DNA of 64,000 bases from Bryobacterales bacterium F-183 (lineage in GTDB: Bacteria; Acidobacteriota; Terriglobia; Bryobacterales; Bryobacteraceae). The stretch covers positions 496,001 to 560,000 of the forward strand of contig AP025252.1 of assembly GCA_016865505.2 (NCBI GenBank). Reading direction: 5' to 3'. A program made the position numbers and the translations under genes. The notes beneath the pieces are model-generated. The model was not told the origin of the DNA, did not search any database, and saw nothing but the letters and a program-made list of their open reading frames with translations. Shown one piece after another: positions 18,542-26,477 of the stretch (positions are counted from its first letter, which is position 1; every line of letters begins with the position of its first letter).

Positions 18542-19194
18542 TTCACCTGCCGCCGCATCATGCGGCGCGAGAAGAACGCCAAAGTCGCAATCGCCACACT
18601 CCATTCCACCTTCGAGGACGACTCCGGTACGTTCACCGAACCCACCGGACCCTGCACGGTCGACAAGCCGGGAATCGCGCCCGAATTGGGAGCCACAACA
18701 CCCGTCAGCGTTGGATTCCCAAAGAAAATCGGCCCAAAAGTCCCCTGGTCCAAGTTAAAGGTTCCCGGACCCAGCTGGCTGGGCTCCCAATGGAGCGAAA
18801 TGGTGCTCTGGTTCAAGTAGACCCAACCACCAGTGGACGTGGCTGTAAAAGTACCGCTATTCCCCCCCACCATAACTTCCACGTCCAGCGTGAACGGATC
18901 GAAGAAGGCCCCAACGCCACCGGACAGGGTCGTGCAACCAGGGCAGGCAAGCTGGATGACGCCGTAGTTGACGTTCGATGGCGGGTTAACATTCGTCGGC
19001 CCGTTGGGCGTGAAGGTCAGGGTCGCTGCTGTGCCGGACGACTGGTTCAGCACAAGAGCATTGCCTCCGTTGAAGCCTGTGCCGGGTCCGTTTGTGCTGA
19101 AGATGACGTCAGCACGGCCAATAGACATCCCCACCGTTGCGAAGCCTATCAATAGGCCCAGTGCGGATCGCGAAAAGAAGTGTGTTTTCCTCAT
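18538..19194 (-). CDS. PEP-CTERM-like sorted exoprotein
   Basis: 218 residues from the ATG at 19194, with GGAAAGAG about 8 bases upstream. Signal peptide MRKTHFFSRSALGLLIGFATVGMSIGRA. The C-terminus has the tripartite sorting signal: VPE, a hydrophobic helix (WSVAIATLAFFS), and a basic tail RRMMRR. PEP-CTERM proteins are processed by exosortase and linked to exopolysaccharide. The middle is beta-rich and Gly/Thr-rich with no known domain. No exosortase gene is in the window. Confidence 0.75.
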   Translation of the reverse strand: MRKTHFFSRSALGLLIGFATVGMSIGRADVIFSTNGPGTGFNGGNALVLNQSSGTAATLTFTPNGPTNVNPPSNVNYGVIQLACPGCTTLSGGVGAFFDPFTLDVEVMVGGNSGTFTATSTGGWVYLNQSTISLHWEPSQLGPGTFNLDQGTFGPIFFGNPTLTGVVAPNSGAIPGLSTVQGPVGSVNVPESSSKVEWSVAIATLAFFSRRMMRRQVN

Positions 19195-19200
19195 GTATAT

Positions 19201-19260
19201 CTCTTTCCGGGCAATGCTACAGACGCTAGAAGAAGATAGCCTGCCCATTGCCGGGTAGAG
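19201..19260. repeat. Imperfect inverted repeat upstream of the PEP-CTERM-like gene
   Basis: CTCT..CCGGGCAATG (19201-19216) is mirrored by CATTGCCGGG.AGAG (19246-19260), with one mismatch and one bulge and a spacer of 29 bases. It lies just before the start at 19194 and could be an operator or an mRNA hairpin. Between it and the DUF2239 stop is a run of eight A (19284-19291), i.e. U on the minus strand, without a strong stem. Confidence 0.4.
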
Positions 19261-19311
19261 GAACTCACACGGGAAAAGATCTCAAAAAAAATGGCGCGGG
19301 TTTTTGCCCTA

Positions 19312-19671
19312 CTACGCTGCGCTGGCAGCCGGCCAGACATCCGACGCCCGGCGCAACGCTTCCTCGCGCACGATCTCCGGCCAACCGGCAATCTCTGCCC
19401 GAAAGCGATCCTCCTGCCGGGCAAACAAAGCGCGCAACGCCTCTTCGTACCCGGGCAAGTCTCCCGCCGCCTCGGTCATCAGATGATACGTGGACTCCTG
19501 CGCGAGCCGGATCCGGTCGGACGCTTCACTATCCTTACGCGCCTGATCCACCAGCTTTCGCAACGCCACCGACGCGCCGCCGGGCCGCGAGTTCAACCAC
19601 TCCCAATGCCTCGGCAGCAGCGTCACCTCTCGGCCGACAACGCCTAACTTCGGTCTGCCTACTGTTTTCAT
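19312..19671 (-). CDS. DUF2239-like protein, short form
   Basis: 119 residues. GRPKLGVVGREVTLLPRHWEW, GGASVALRKLVDQAR and GDLPGYEEALRALFA match the conserved C-terminal half of DUF2239. Longer family members carry about 70 more residues in front; here the protein begins right at the conserved GRPKLG, and the promoter spacing shows that this is the true start. The basic GRPK start and helical body suggest a small DNA-binding protein; this is inference. A twin dyad covers its promoter (19678-19723). It follows ohr on the same strand. Confidence 0.8.
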   Translation of the reverse strand: MKTVGRPKLGVVGREVTLLPRHWEWLNSRPGGASVALRKLVDQARKDSEASDRIRLAQESTYHLMTEAAGDLPGYEEALRALFARQEDRFRAEIAGWPEIVREEALRRASDVWPAASAA

Positions 19672-19677
19672 GACCTA

Positions 19678-19723
19678 ATTTTATCCGGGTAAAACGCTCC
19701 AGTCAATATTACCCGGATAAAAT
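19678..19723 (-). promoter_or_regulatory. Promoter with twin TTAYCCGGRTAA operators
   Basis: Two 12-bp dyads, TTATCCGGGTAA (19681-19692) and TTACCCGGATAA (19709-19720), lie 28 bp apart and together form a perfect 15-bp inverted repeat (19678-19692 with 19709-19723). On the minus strand a near-consensus promoter is interleaved: TTGACT (19701-19706), 17 bases, TAAAAT (19678-19683), then 6 bases to the DUF2239 ATG. One dyad overlaps the -10 and the other lies just upstream of the -35. This is a strong candidate for repression of the DUF2239 gene. Confidence 0.8.
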
Positions 19724-19725
19724 CA

Positions 19726-20154
19726 TTACGCGACCGTCAATTTCACATCAACATTGTTACGGGTCGCGTTCGAGTATGGGCACACCTGATGCGCCTCATG
19801 CACCAAGGTCTCCGCCGTCGCCTTATCCAACTCGGGCAGGTGGATCTCCAGCGACACCGTCAACCCAAAGCCGCCCGCCGGCACAGTCCCAATTCCGACT
19901 GCCGAATTGACCGTAATCGTCTTCACCGGCAGCTTCTTCTGCCTGGCGACAAACTCCAGCGCGCTACCAAAACAAGCCGCGTAACCTGCGGCAAACAAAT
20001 CCTCAGGCGTCGTCGTATTCGGACGTCCCGGACCACCCATGCTCTTAGGCACAGACAGTTCCACATCCACCAGGCCATCGCCCGATTTTGTGTGTCCGTT
20101 ACGCCCGCCAGTGGCCGACGCGGTAGCAGTATAGAGTACGTGAACAGGTTCCAT
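19726..20154 (-). CDS. ohr: Organic hydroperoxide resistance protein Ohr (OsmC family)
   Basis: 142 residues from ATG 20154; a longer reading to 20190 adds residues not seen in the family. Ohr is a thiol peroxidase that reduces organic hydroperoxides in the cytoplasm. The two catalytic cysteines are in YAACFGSAL (Cys61) and HQVCPYSNATR (Cys125), and TTTPEDLFAAGYAACF is the Ohr signature rather than OsmC. No ohrR is adjacent. The stop lies 3 bases before the DUF2239 promoter dyad. Confidence 0.93.
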   Translation of the reverse strand: MEPVHVLYTATASATGGRNGHTKSGDGLVDVELSVPKSMGGPGRPNTTTPEDLFAAGYAACFGSALEFVARQKKLPVKTITVNSAVGIGTVPAGGFGLTVSLEIHLPELDKATAETLVHEAHQVCPYSNATRNNVDVKLTVA

Positions 20155-20194
20155 GCCGGGTCTGATTCGCCAGCTCGAAAAAAGTATCAAGTTT

Positions 20195-20274
20195 CTTCCA
20201 AAAATCCATACTTGCGACAGCAGCCATTTCGAAGGACACTAAAAGCGTCGCTTCCCAAAATCCCACCTTGCGAC
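20195..20274 (+). repeat. Two 24-bp direct repeats in the speA leader
   Basis: Positions 20195-20218 and 20251-20274 match in 20 of 24 bases. Both begin CTTCC, contain AAAATCC and end CTTGCGAC; starts are 56 bp apart. The second copy ends 2 bases before the speA Shine-Dalgarno (AGGAG at 20277-20281). This could be a regulator-binding pair or RNA element controlling speA, or part of the divergent ohr promoter. Confidence 0.5.
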
Positions 20275-20287
20275 CCAGGAGTGTGCG

Positions 20288-22228
20288 TTGAACCCTAAGA
20301 CTGTCGAGCCGCTATCTCTACGCGAACCCACCGAACGCTGGACCACCACCGAAGCCGCCGAACTCTACGACGTCACGGCTTGGGGCAAAGGGTATTTTTC
20401 CGTAGGTAAAAACGGCAACGTCTGGGTGCACCCCGACAAGAACCCGGACCGCAAGATCGACCTCAAGGAGCTTGCCGAAAAGCTCGAGCTCCGCGGCATC
20501 TCGCTGCCCATCCTGGTCCGCTTCGGCGAAATCCTCAAGCACCGCATGGGTGAAATGCGGGAGACGTTTCAAAACGCCATCCAGGAACACGGCTACAAGG
20601 GCAAGTATTTTTGCGTCTTCCCTATCAAGGTGAACCAACAGCGCCAGGTGGTGGAAGAGGTCTACCGCTACGGCCGCGAGTTCAACTTCGGCCTCGAAGC
20701 CGGCTCCAAGCCGGAACTGCTCGCTGTCATGGCCATCGCCGACAACGACACGCCGATCATGTGCAACGGCTTCAAGGATGACGAGTACATCGAACTCGTC
20801 ATGCTGGCCAAAAAGATCGGCCGCAGCATTATTCCGATCGTCGAAAAGTACAGCGAACTCGACCTTGTCATCAAGCACGCCGAGCGCATTGGCGTACGCC
20901 CGGTCATCGGCATTCGCGTCAAGCTTGCCAGCCGCGGCTCCGGCCGTTGGAAGTCGAGCGGCGGCTACCGTTCCAAGTTCGGCCTCACGGTTACCGAAGC
21001 CCTCCGCGCCCTGGAAGAACTGAAGGCCCGCGGCATGGCGGATTGCCTGCAGCTCATCCACTTCCACCTGGGCAGCCAGATCACCAACATCCGCCAGATC
21101 AAGCAGGCGGTGATCGAATCCGCGCGCGTCTTTGTCGAACTCCACCGCGCCGGCGCCGTCAACCTCAACATGCTGGATGTCGGCGGCGGCTTAGGCATCG
21201 ATTACGACGGCTCTCAGACGGACTTCGAATCAAGCGTTAACTACACCTTGCAAGAGTACGCCAACGACGTCGTCTATCACATCCAGAACGTGTGTGACGA
21301 CGCGCAGGTGCCGCACCCCGCCATCATCAGCGAAAGCGGCCGCGCCGTCGCGGCGTACCACTCCGCATTGATCTTCAACGTACTCGGCGTCACCGGCTTC
21401 GGCGATGCCGAAAACGCCCCCGACGTTTCGGACGAGATGGAGCAGCCGCTCATCGACCTCCGCGAGTGCTTCAAAGGCCTTTCGAACAAGAACCTGCTCG
21501 AGTCCTTCCACGACGCCCAGCAGGCTCTCGACTCCGCCCTGCACCTGTTCAGCCTCGGCTACCTGCCCATCCAGCAGCGCAGCCTCGCGGAAAATCTGTA
21601 CTGGATCATCTGCCGCAAGATCCACCGCCTGGCCAAGCAACTCGACTACTTCCCCGAAGAGCTCGAAGGACTCGAAAGCCTGCTCTCGGACACCTACTTC
21701 TGCAACTTCTCGCTGTTCCAAAGCATGCCGGACAGTTGGGCCGTCAAGCAGTTGTTCCCCGTGATGCCGATCCATCGCCTGAACGAGGAACCGACCCGCC
21801 GCGGCATCATCGGCGACATCTCCTGTGACTCAGACGGCAAGATCGACCAGTTCATCGACCGTCGCGACGTCAAGAAGGTGCTGCCCCTGCATGAATTCGA
21901 CGGCAGCGAATCGTACCTGCTCGGCGCCTTCCTCGTCGGTGCCTACCAGGAAATCCTTGGCGACCTCCACAACCTGTTCGGCGACACCAACGCCGTACAC
22001 GTCTCGGTAGGCGAAAACAACGAAGTGATCCTCAATACGGTGGTCCAAGGCGACACCGTACGCGAAGTGCTCGACTACGTGGAATTCAACAGCCGAGCCC
22101 TGATCGACCAGTTCCGCGACGACGTCGAAGCGGCCCTCCGCGACGGCAAAGTCGGCTACGAAGAAGCCGGCCGCCTGCTTCGTTTCTACGAAGACGGCAT
22201 GAACGGCTACACCTATCTAGAGCGCTAG
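20288..22228 (+). CDS. speA: Biosynthetic arginine decarboxylase SpeA
   Basis: 646 residues, the normal size of PLP-dependent SpeA (fold type III). It decarboxylates arginine to agmatine, the first step of the agmatine route to putrescine, in the cytoplasm. Visible: YGVxxWGxGYF-like YDVTAWGKGYFSV, the PLP lysine in FPIKVNQQ (Lys114), SGGYRSKFGL, and HFHLGSQITNI. The catalytic C-terminal cysteine region reads SCDSDGKID. Start is TTG at 20288, supported by AGGAG 6 bases upstream. Neither agmatinase nor agmatine deiminase genes are nearby. Confidence 0.96.
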   Translation: MNPKTVEPLSLREPTERWTTTEAAELYDVTAWGKGYFSVGKNGNVWVHPDKNPDRKIDLKELAEKLELRGISLPILVRFGEILKHRMGEMRETFQNAIQEHGYKGKYFCVFPIKVNQQRQVVEEVYRYGREFNFGLEAGSKPELLAVMAIADNDTPIMCNGFKDDEYIELVMLAKKIGRSIIPIVEKYSELDLVIKHAERIGVRPVIGIRVKLASRGSGRWKSSGGYRSKFGLTVTEALRALEELKARGMADCLQLIHFHLGSQITNIRQIKQAVIESARVFVELHRAGAVNLNMLDVGGGLGIDYDGSQTDFESSVNYTLQEYANDVVYHIQNVCDDAQVPHPAIISESGRAVAAYHSALIFNVLGVTGFGDAENAPDVSDEMEQPLIDLRECFKGLSNKNLLESFHDAQQALDSALHLFSLGYLPIQQRSLAENLYWIICRKIHRLAKQLDYFPEELEGLESLLSDTYFCNFSLFQSMPDSWAVKQLFPVMPIHRLNEEPTRRGIIGDISCDSDGKIDQFIDRRDVKKVLPLHEFDGSESYLLGAFLVGAYQEILGDLHNLFGDTNAVHVSVGENNEVILNTVVQGDTVREVLDYVEFNSRALIDQFRDDVEAALRDGKVGYEEAGRLLRFYEDGMNGYTYLER

Positions 22229-22242
22229 CTTCAGCGCGACCC

Positions 22243-22269
22243 GCATGGGGTGATACTATCGCCCCATGC
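22243..22269 (+). promoter_or_regulatory. 8-bp dyad over the promoter and start codon of the effector-like operon
   Basis: GCATGGGG (22243-22250) and CCCCATGC (22262-22269) are perfect inverted arms with an 11-base loop. The loop holds GATACT (22252-22257), an extended -10-like box after TG, 8 bases before the ATG at 22266. The ATG is inside the right arm. A leaderless transcript would begin at or near the ATG, so the dyad is more likely a DNA operator than an RNA hairpin. Confidence 0.5.
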
Positions 22270-23045
22270 TCGTCTTCCGGCAAAGCCAGATGAACACCCT
22301 CGCGGCGGGCTTACGGGCCCACTATGAGGAAGAGTTGGCTCGTCACTTTCTCGACACGTACCCGCGCGAGTGCCGCCAAGCCGGTGGTCCGGCGCAGATC
22401 CACAAACTCGTTGTCGCCGGCATTGAACGCGCCAATCAGCGAGGCTTCCAGTCGCAATCCGAGGTGTCCATGTACATCTCGCTGCAGTTCATCCTCGGCG
22501 CGTCCTTCGACACGGACCCCCAACTTCCCTGGGCCAAGAAGACGCTCGAAGACCGTCGAATCGCCTCCCCTGAACTCCGCCTCCGCTGCGTCTTCGGCGA
22601 AACCATCGACTATCTCACCGCCATCGCCGGCGACAAGAGCCAGCACATCGTACGCGCGCTGATCCGCCTCCGCGACGGCGACCTCTCCACCGTACCCCCC
22701 GTCGATGACCGTTGGACGGACAACATGCTGGATCTCCTGCGCAAGCTCTACCCCCAGAAGTTCGACCATCAGGGCGTAGAAGCCAACACCCTGCTACTCA
22801 ACGACGCCCTGGGCAAGTGTGACTTCTTTCTCAATCTCAAGACGGCTCAGGGCAAGGGTTTGATCGCGATCCTCATGTTTATGCTCGGCAGCGGCTTCGA
22901 AAATGATCATCTTCACCCGTGGACCTCGCGTATATTGATGGATCCGCGGTTTGCAACCGAAGAGGAGCGTGTGTCGGCCCTGCATCAGGCAGCGAAAAAA
23001 CACATCGCCGAGTCTTTGACCAGCGATTTTCCAACGCAGCAGTAG
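22266..23045 (+). CDS. Contractile-injection-locus accessory-like protein with duplicated module
   Basis: 259 residues, no signal peptide or membrane segment. Two related halves are visible: MYISLQFILGASFDTDPQLP-WAKKTLEDRR (about 76-104) and ILMFMLGSGFENDHLHPWTS-RILMDPRF (about 204-231), each preceded by a helical part with TYP/LYP. The first half (MLVFRQSQMNTLAAGL start, F-x-x-D-P-x-L-PWA) resembles small proteins I associate with VgrG/PAAR-type loci; that link is from memory and unverified. First gene of a four-gene co-directional block. Possible roles: chaperone, adaptor or immunity-like factor for the protease encoded two genes on. Confidence 0.55.
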   Translation: MLVFRQSQMNTLAAGLRAHYEEELARHFLDTYPRECRQAGGPAQIHKLVVAGIERANQRGFQSQSEVSMYISLQFILGASFDTDPQLPWAKKTLEDRRIASPELRLRCVFGETIDYLTAIAGDKSQHIVRALIRLRDGDLSTVPPVDDRWTDNMLDLLRKLYPQKFDHQGVEANTLLLNDALGKCDFFLNLKTAQGKGLIAILMFMLGSGFENDHLHPWTSRILMDPRFATEEERVSALHQAAKKHIAESLTSDFPTQQ

Positions 23046-23069
23046 CCGTAAAGAAAGGGCGGGGGCAGA

Positions 23070-24179
23070 ATGAGTTCGAAGAGCTCGGAGAAGGCGAAAC
23101 AGAGCCTGGAAAAGAGCACCGGCAGCAGCGGCACGCAAACCGTACCGGTAGGCCAAACCTCGCAACCCTGCCCGCTGGAGCAAAAGCACTACATCCGCAT
23201 CGTCGTAAAGGACGAAACCGGCAAGCCTGTCAAAGACGCCAAGCCCAAACTGGTCGGCGGCGGCACCACGATTGACGCTGCCCCCCTGGATGACAACGGC
23301 CGCTTCGACACCGGCAAGACTCTAGACGGCACCGACCCGGTCGAAATCAGCTTCCCGACTCTCTTCAACTGTGACTGGCACGCATCGGACACCGGCGAGG
23401 CCGCTCCGGTTGGCAACACCAGTCTGCCTCCAATCGCCGATGGAGATTGTGTCATCAGCCTCGCCGCAGCCAAGGGCTACCGCAGCTACAAAGACATCTG
23501 GACGGCTCCCGAAAACAACGCGCTGAAGACCGACCGGCCCTCGCCAGGCTCACTCGTGGTCGGCGACGTCCTCAAAGCCCCCGGGAGCAAGGAGAAGAAG
23601 GTCACCAAACCCGTCGACGCCGAGTGGACCTTCATCGTCAAATCGCTCAAGAAACCAAAGCTTCGCATCATCGTGGTGGACCATGAGCGAAAGCCCCTGC
23701 CGAACTGCGACTGGACGCTTACCGGCGTTGCCAGCAAGACCGGAAAAACAGGAGCTGACGGCCTCATCGAGATACTCGACATCGACCCCACCGCCAAGGA
23801 CGGAACGCTCAAAATCACGCCGCCTCCACCGATCGTTCGCCCGGAACCGCCCGTAACGGTTCCACCCGTGCCCGACCCGCCACCATATCCGATGGCCATC
23901 AAGGCCGGCGACTTTAAAGACGAAGCGCCAGACACCAAAGAGCTGACCGTACCGTTTGAGTTCGTGCTCAAGATCGGCAGCCTGCCCGCTCACAAGCACA
24001 AGACCGGCGTCACAGCTCGTATGCGCAATTACGGATTCCTCACCGCCGACAACCCGACCGACGACCAGATCAAGGCCGGCGTCAAAGCCTACCAGCGCGA
24101 GATCGAAAAGAAGGATGCACCAACTGGCGCATTCGCCGACATTCAGGAAGACCTCGAAACCCGCCACACAAAGGCGTAG
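23070..24179 (+). CDS. Adaptor-like protein with Ig-like domains and peptidoglycan-binding-like C-terminus
   Basis: 369 residues, no signal peptide, with GGGGGCAG before the ATG. Order: disordered Ser/Lys-rich head (1-38); first beta-sandwich (HYIRIVVKDETGKPVKDAKP, about 40-105); second beta-sandwich (LRIIVVDHERKPLPNCDWTL, about 190-250); a Pro-rich linker (PPPPIVRPEPPVTVPPVP); and a C-terminal segment GVTARMRNYGF...IKAGVKAYQREIEK that matches the outline of a PG_binding_1 domain (usual G-V-x-x-R-L-x-x-L-G and A-V-x-x-F-Q). Such two-part proteins occur in T6SS/eCIS accessory loci. A link between cell wall and cargo is inferred. 9 bases separate it from the next gene. Confidence 0.55.
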   Translation: MSSKSSEKAKQSLEKSTGSSGTQTVPVGQTSQPCPLEQKHYIRIVVKDETGKPVKDAKPKLVGGGTTIDAAPLDDNGRFDTGKTLDGTDPVEISFPTLFNCDWHASDTGEAAPVGNTSLPPIADGDCVISLAAAKGYRSYKDIWTAPENNALKTDRPSPGSLVVGDVLKAPGSKEKKVTKPVDAEWTFIVKSLKKPKLRIIVVDHERKPLPNCDWTLTGVASKTGKTGADGLIEILDIDPTAKDGTLKITPPPPIVRPEPPVTVPPVPDPPPYPMAIKAGDFKDEAPDTKELTVPFEFVLKIGSLPAHKHKTGVTARMRNYGFLTADNPTDDQIKAGVKAYQREIEKKDAPTGAFADIQEDLETRHTKA

Positions 24180-24188
24180 CCACACCGT

Positions 24189-26435
24189 ATGAGCCGCACC
24201 GTCTTTATTGCCCGCACCGCCAATGACCTCGATCAGGTCAATCGCATCGTCATTCCCACCTTTGCGCTCGAGGACTTTCGCGTCGCCATCGGCAGCAAAA
24301 CCAGCAAATGCTACCTGCCGAAGGGTTCACCGGGGCCCAAGGCAGGCACCGGCGGGGCGGATGATTTTCACTTCATTCCGGAAAAAGAAACCATCGAGAT
24401 CCGCTACCAGATTCACGACACGGCGGGCCTGGTCACGGGCGCCAAGCTCGAACTGTTCACGCCTTTCAAGAAGGATCCGCTCTGGACCCTCGACTTCGAC
24501 AAGCTCGGCGCGGACTGGTGGGCGCACGGCAAGCACGTCATCAAGTGGGACGGCCGCATCGTCAAACCAACAGTGGAACAGAAGGGTACGGACAAGGATG
24601 GCGGCCTCGAACACGACCTCACCAAGATCGACCTGGACAAGAGCCTCAAGGACTTCCCGGAAGGCTACGCGACCCTGGAGTTTCCGCCCTACAAATTCCG
24701 CCTCACGCTAGTGAGCAAGGATCACGCCGAACACGGCAAGCCGATCTACGGCTGGACCTACTGGCAGATTCTCATCCACGGCTTTGAGTTTGAATTGGGA
24801 CCCAAAGAAGCGGTCCCCGACACCAACGACCCAACAGCGCTTCAACTGAACATCGCACTGCGCAAGAAGATCGAAGATGAAGGTGGCATTCCGGCAGACG
24901 GTGCCACGCGGAAGGTAAGGCTCATCAGCAACATTTACAAAACAGCGAGTGCGGAAATGGGCACGAACCAGGGCTACACCGAGTACAAAACCATGTGGGG
25001 CAATGGCCCGCTGATTCCGATCCTTGCCAAGATACGCCTGAAGGATTCCAACGACGCCGAAGTCAAGCTGGATGAAAGCGACAAAGGGGCGGTGGCGCTA
25101 GGAAACACCCAGTTTCTTTGGGACTTCGAAGATCCTGACGAAAAGACGGATACACAGATCGGGGCAGGTCAGGCAAAAACGTTTGTGGACGACGCCATCC
25201 ACTACAAGAAGGCCAAAACAGACGAGTGGCCCAAGGGTGACAACTGCCATATGGACCGAGGTGGAAAACGGGGCGACTCCATCAAGACTCTGTTCCCAGA
25301 GCAGGACGGCTACGCGGCGGCAGATACCCTCACGGAAGGGAAGTTCCCATTCGAGGTCAAAAAAGCGAAGAAACGCAAGTGGGCTGCCCTCGCAAAGGGT
25401 TGGAGCAAGGGGAAGTTAAAGGGCAGGACGGGTGTCGCATTCTCGCCATCGCGCATGGCGGGAGACGACTACCAGTTGACCGTCTATTTGGCCAATGAGT
25501 TTACGAAGCTGGACGAACATCGCCTCGATGTAGCAGACGAACAGCTCAAGGCAGCGGCCACGATCAAAAAGAAGACCGGGAAGTTTCAAGTCTGGCGCCA
25601 AATGGATATCGTAAAGTACGTTCGCAAGAAGAACTCGATCGGTAATTTCGTATCGACAAACATTGGTGCAATCCAGGCGAACTACAACAAGTGCTACACG
25701 CACATCGAAAACGGCCAGATCGTAAACGAACAACTCAACGCCCCCAACTACAACACCCTCGCACGCAACCGGATCGCGACAGTCACTAGCAGCAATCTGG
25801 CTGCCGATTTTGCAGTCCACCCAACAGCGGACCATAGTGCTAGCGCCTCAGCCTTCAAGCTTCGAACGTATGCCCAGTTCACTGCTGCGGTTCGGAATGG
25901 GTTCGTTTTGAGCAATCCGACTCTGTCCGCGACCGATATCGACACTGCACTCAACAATTGGCTCGTCGCAAATAACGTAGAGACGGACGCAAAGTACGCC
26001 TATGCGATGGATATGGCTTTCGTTTTTGCGGCGCTGAACCTCGCGGACGATCTGCGCTTGCTCAACGGCGTTCCAAATGGCATCACCGTTATGCACTTCA
26101 ACTGTGCGACAAGCGCTCGAGCAGATCTAGCCCAAGCCGTTGGCGTGGCGGGTGCGGCGATCGACGTGGTGGGAGCGACTCGAAACAAATGTCTCTTTGT
26201 ACTGCTGTGGGACGCTGTGGACACATTTGTGCACGAGATCGGGCATCACGTATTCCAGGCGCACTTCGGGCCAAAGCCGGATGCATTCGTTGCGGGCCAA
26301 CACGACGCGGCGGATCTTGCCTGCATTATGTCCTACAACCGTCCGCGGCCGGATTTTTGCGGATTCTGCATGCTGCGTATTCGTGGCTGGGATTCCGACG
26401 CGCTTAGCGTCACGAGCGCCTCAAACAAGTCGTAG
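24189..26435 (+). CDS. Large effector-like protein with C-terminal metzincin-type protease domain
   Basis: 748 residues, no signal peptide. The N-terminal ~250 residues are beta-rich (FIPEKETIEIRYQIHD, ELFTPFKKDPLWTLDF, HVIKWDGRIV). The middle (about 260-560) is of unknown fold. The C-terminal domain has HEIGHHVFQAH (His682, Glu683, His686, His692) and a downstream CIMSYN with Met714: the zinc ligands and Met-turn of a metzincin, although the usual Gly before the third His is Phe689. A Cys pair FCGFC follows. Probable zinc protease used as a secreted toxin or cell-wall/protein-degrading effector. The 3' half is visibly richer in A/T than its neighbours, which suggests transfer. 3 bases separate its stop from the first in-frame start of the next gene. 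Confidence 0.65.
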   Translation: MSRTVFIARTANDLDQVNRIVIPTFALEDFRVAIGSKTSKCYLPKGSPGPKAGTGGADDFHFIPEKETIEIRYQIHDTAGLVTGAKLELFTPFKKDPLWTLDFDKLGADWWAHGKHVIKWDGRIVKPTVEQKGTDKDGGLEHDLTKIDLDKSLKDFPEGYATLEFPPYKFRLTLVSKDHAEHGKPIYGWTYWQILIHGFEFELGPKEAVPDTNDPTALQLNIALRKKIEDEGGIPADGATRKVRLISNIYKTASAEMGTNQGYTEYKTMWGNGPLIPILAKIRLKDSNDAEVKLDESDKGAVALGNTQFLWDFEDPDEKTDTQIGAGQAKTFVDDAIHYKKAKTDEWPKGDNCHMDRGGKRGDSIKTLFPEQDGYAAADTLTEGKFPFEVKKAKKRKWAALAKGWSKGKLKGRTGVAFSPSRMAGDDYQLTVYLANEFTKLDEHRLDVADEQLKAAATIKKKTGKFQVWRQMDIVKYVRKKNSIGNFVSTNIGAIQANYNKCYTHIENGQIVNEQLNAPNYNTLARNRIATVTSSNLAADFAVHPTADHSASASAFKLRTYAQFTAAVRNGFVLSNPTLSATDIDTALNNWLVANNVETDAKYAYAMDMAFVFAALNLADDLRLLNGVPNGITVMHFNCATSARADLAQAVGVAGAAIDVVGATRNKCLFVLLWDAVDTFVHEIGHHVFQAHFGPKPDAFVAGQHDAADLACIMSYNRPRPDFCGFCMLRIRGWDSDALSVTSASNKS

Positions 26436-26465
26436 CCAATGCTGATTTCCGCACTTACAGTCATC

Positions 26466-26470
26466 GGAGG
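26466..26470 (+). promoter_or_regulatory. Shine-Dalgarno GGAGG deciding the start of the fourth gene
   Basis: GGAGG stands 7 bases before the ATG at 26478. It marks that ATG as the start rather than the earlier in-frame ATG at 26439, which has no such sequence. Confidence 0.7.
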
Positions 26471-26477
26471 CCTGAAC

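Noticed and set aside
19678-19723. The 15-bp inverted repeat read as an ohr terminator
   Set aside because: The stem is AT-rich at its ends, no U-run follows, and a near-consensus promoter is interleaved; operator is the better reading.
23486-24185. Minus-strand frames of 161 and 211 codons opposite the adaptor-like gene
   Set aside because: Both are Gly/Ser/Val-rich shadows; the plus-strand gene has spacing and domains that fit the operon.
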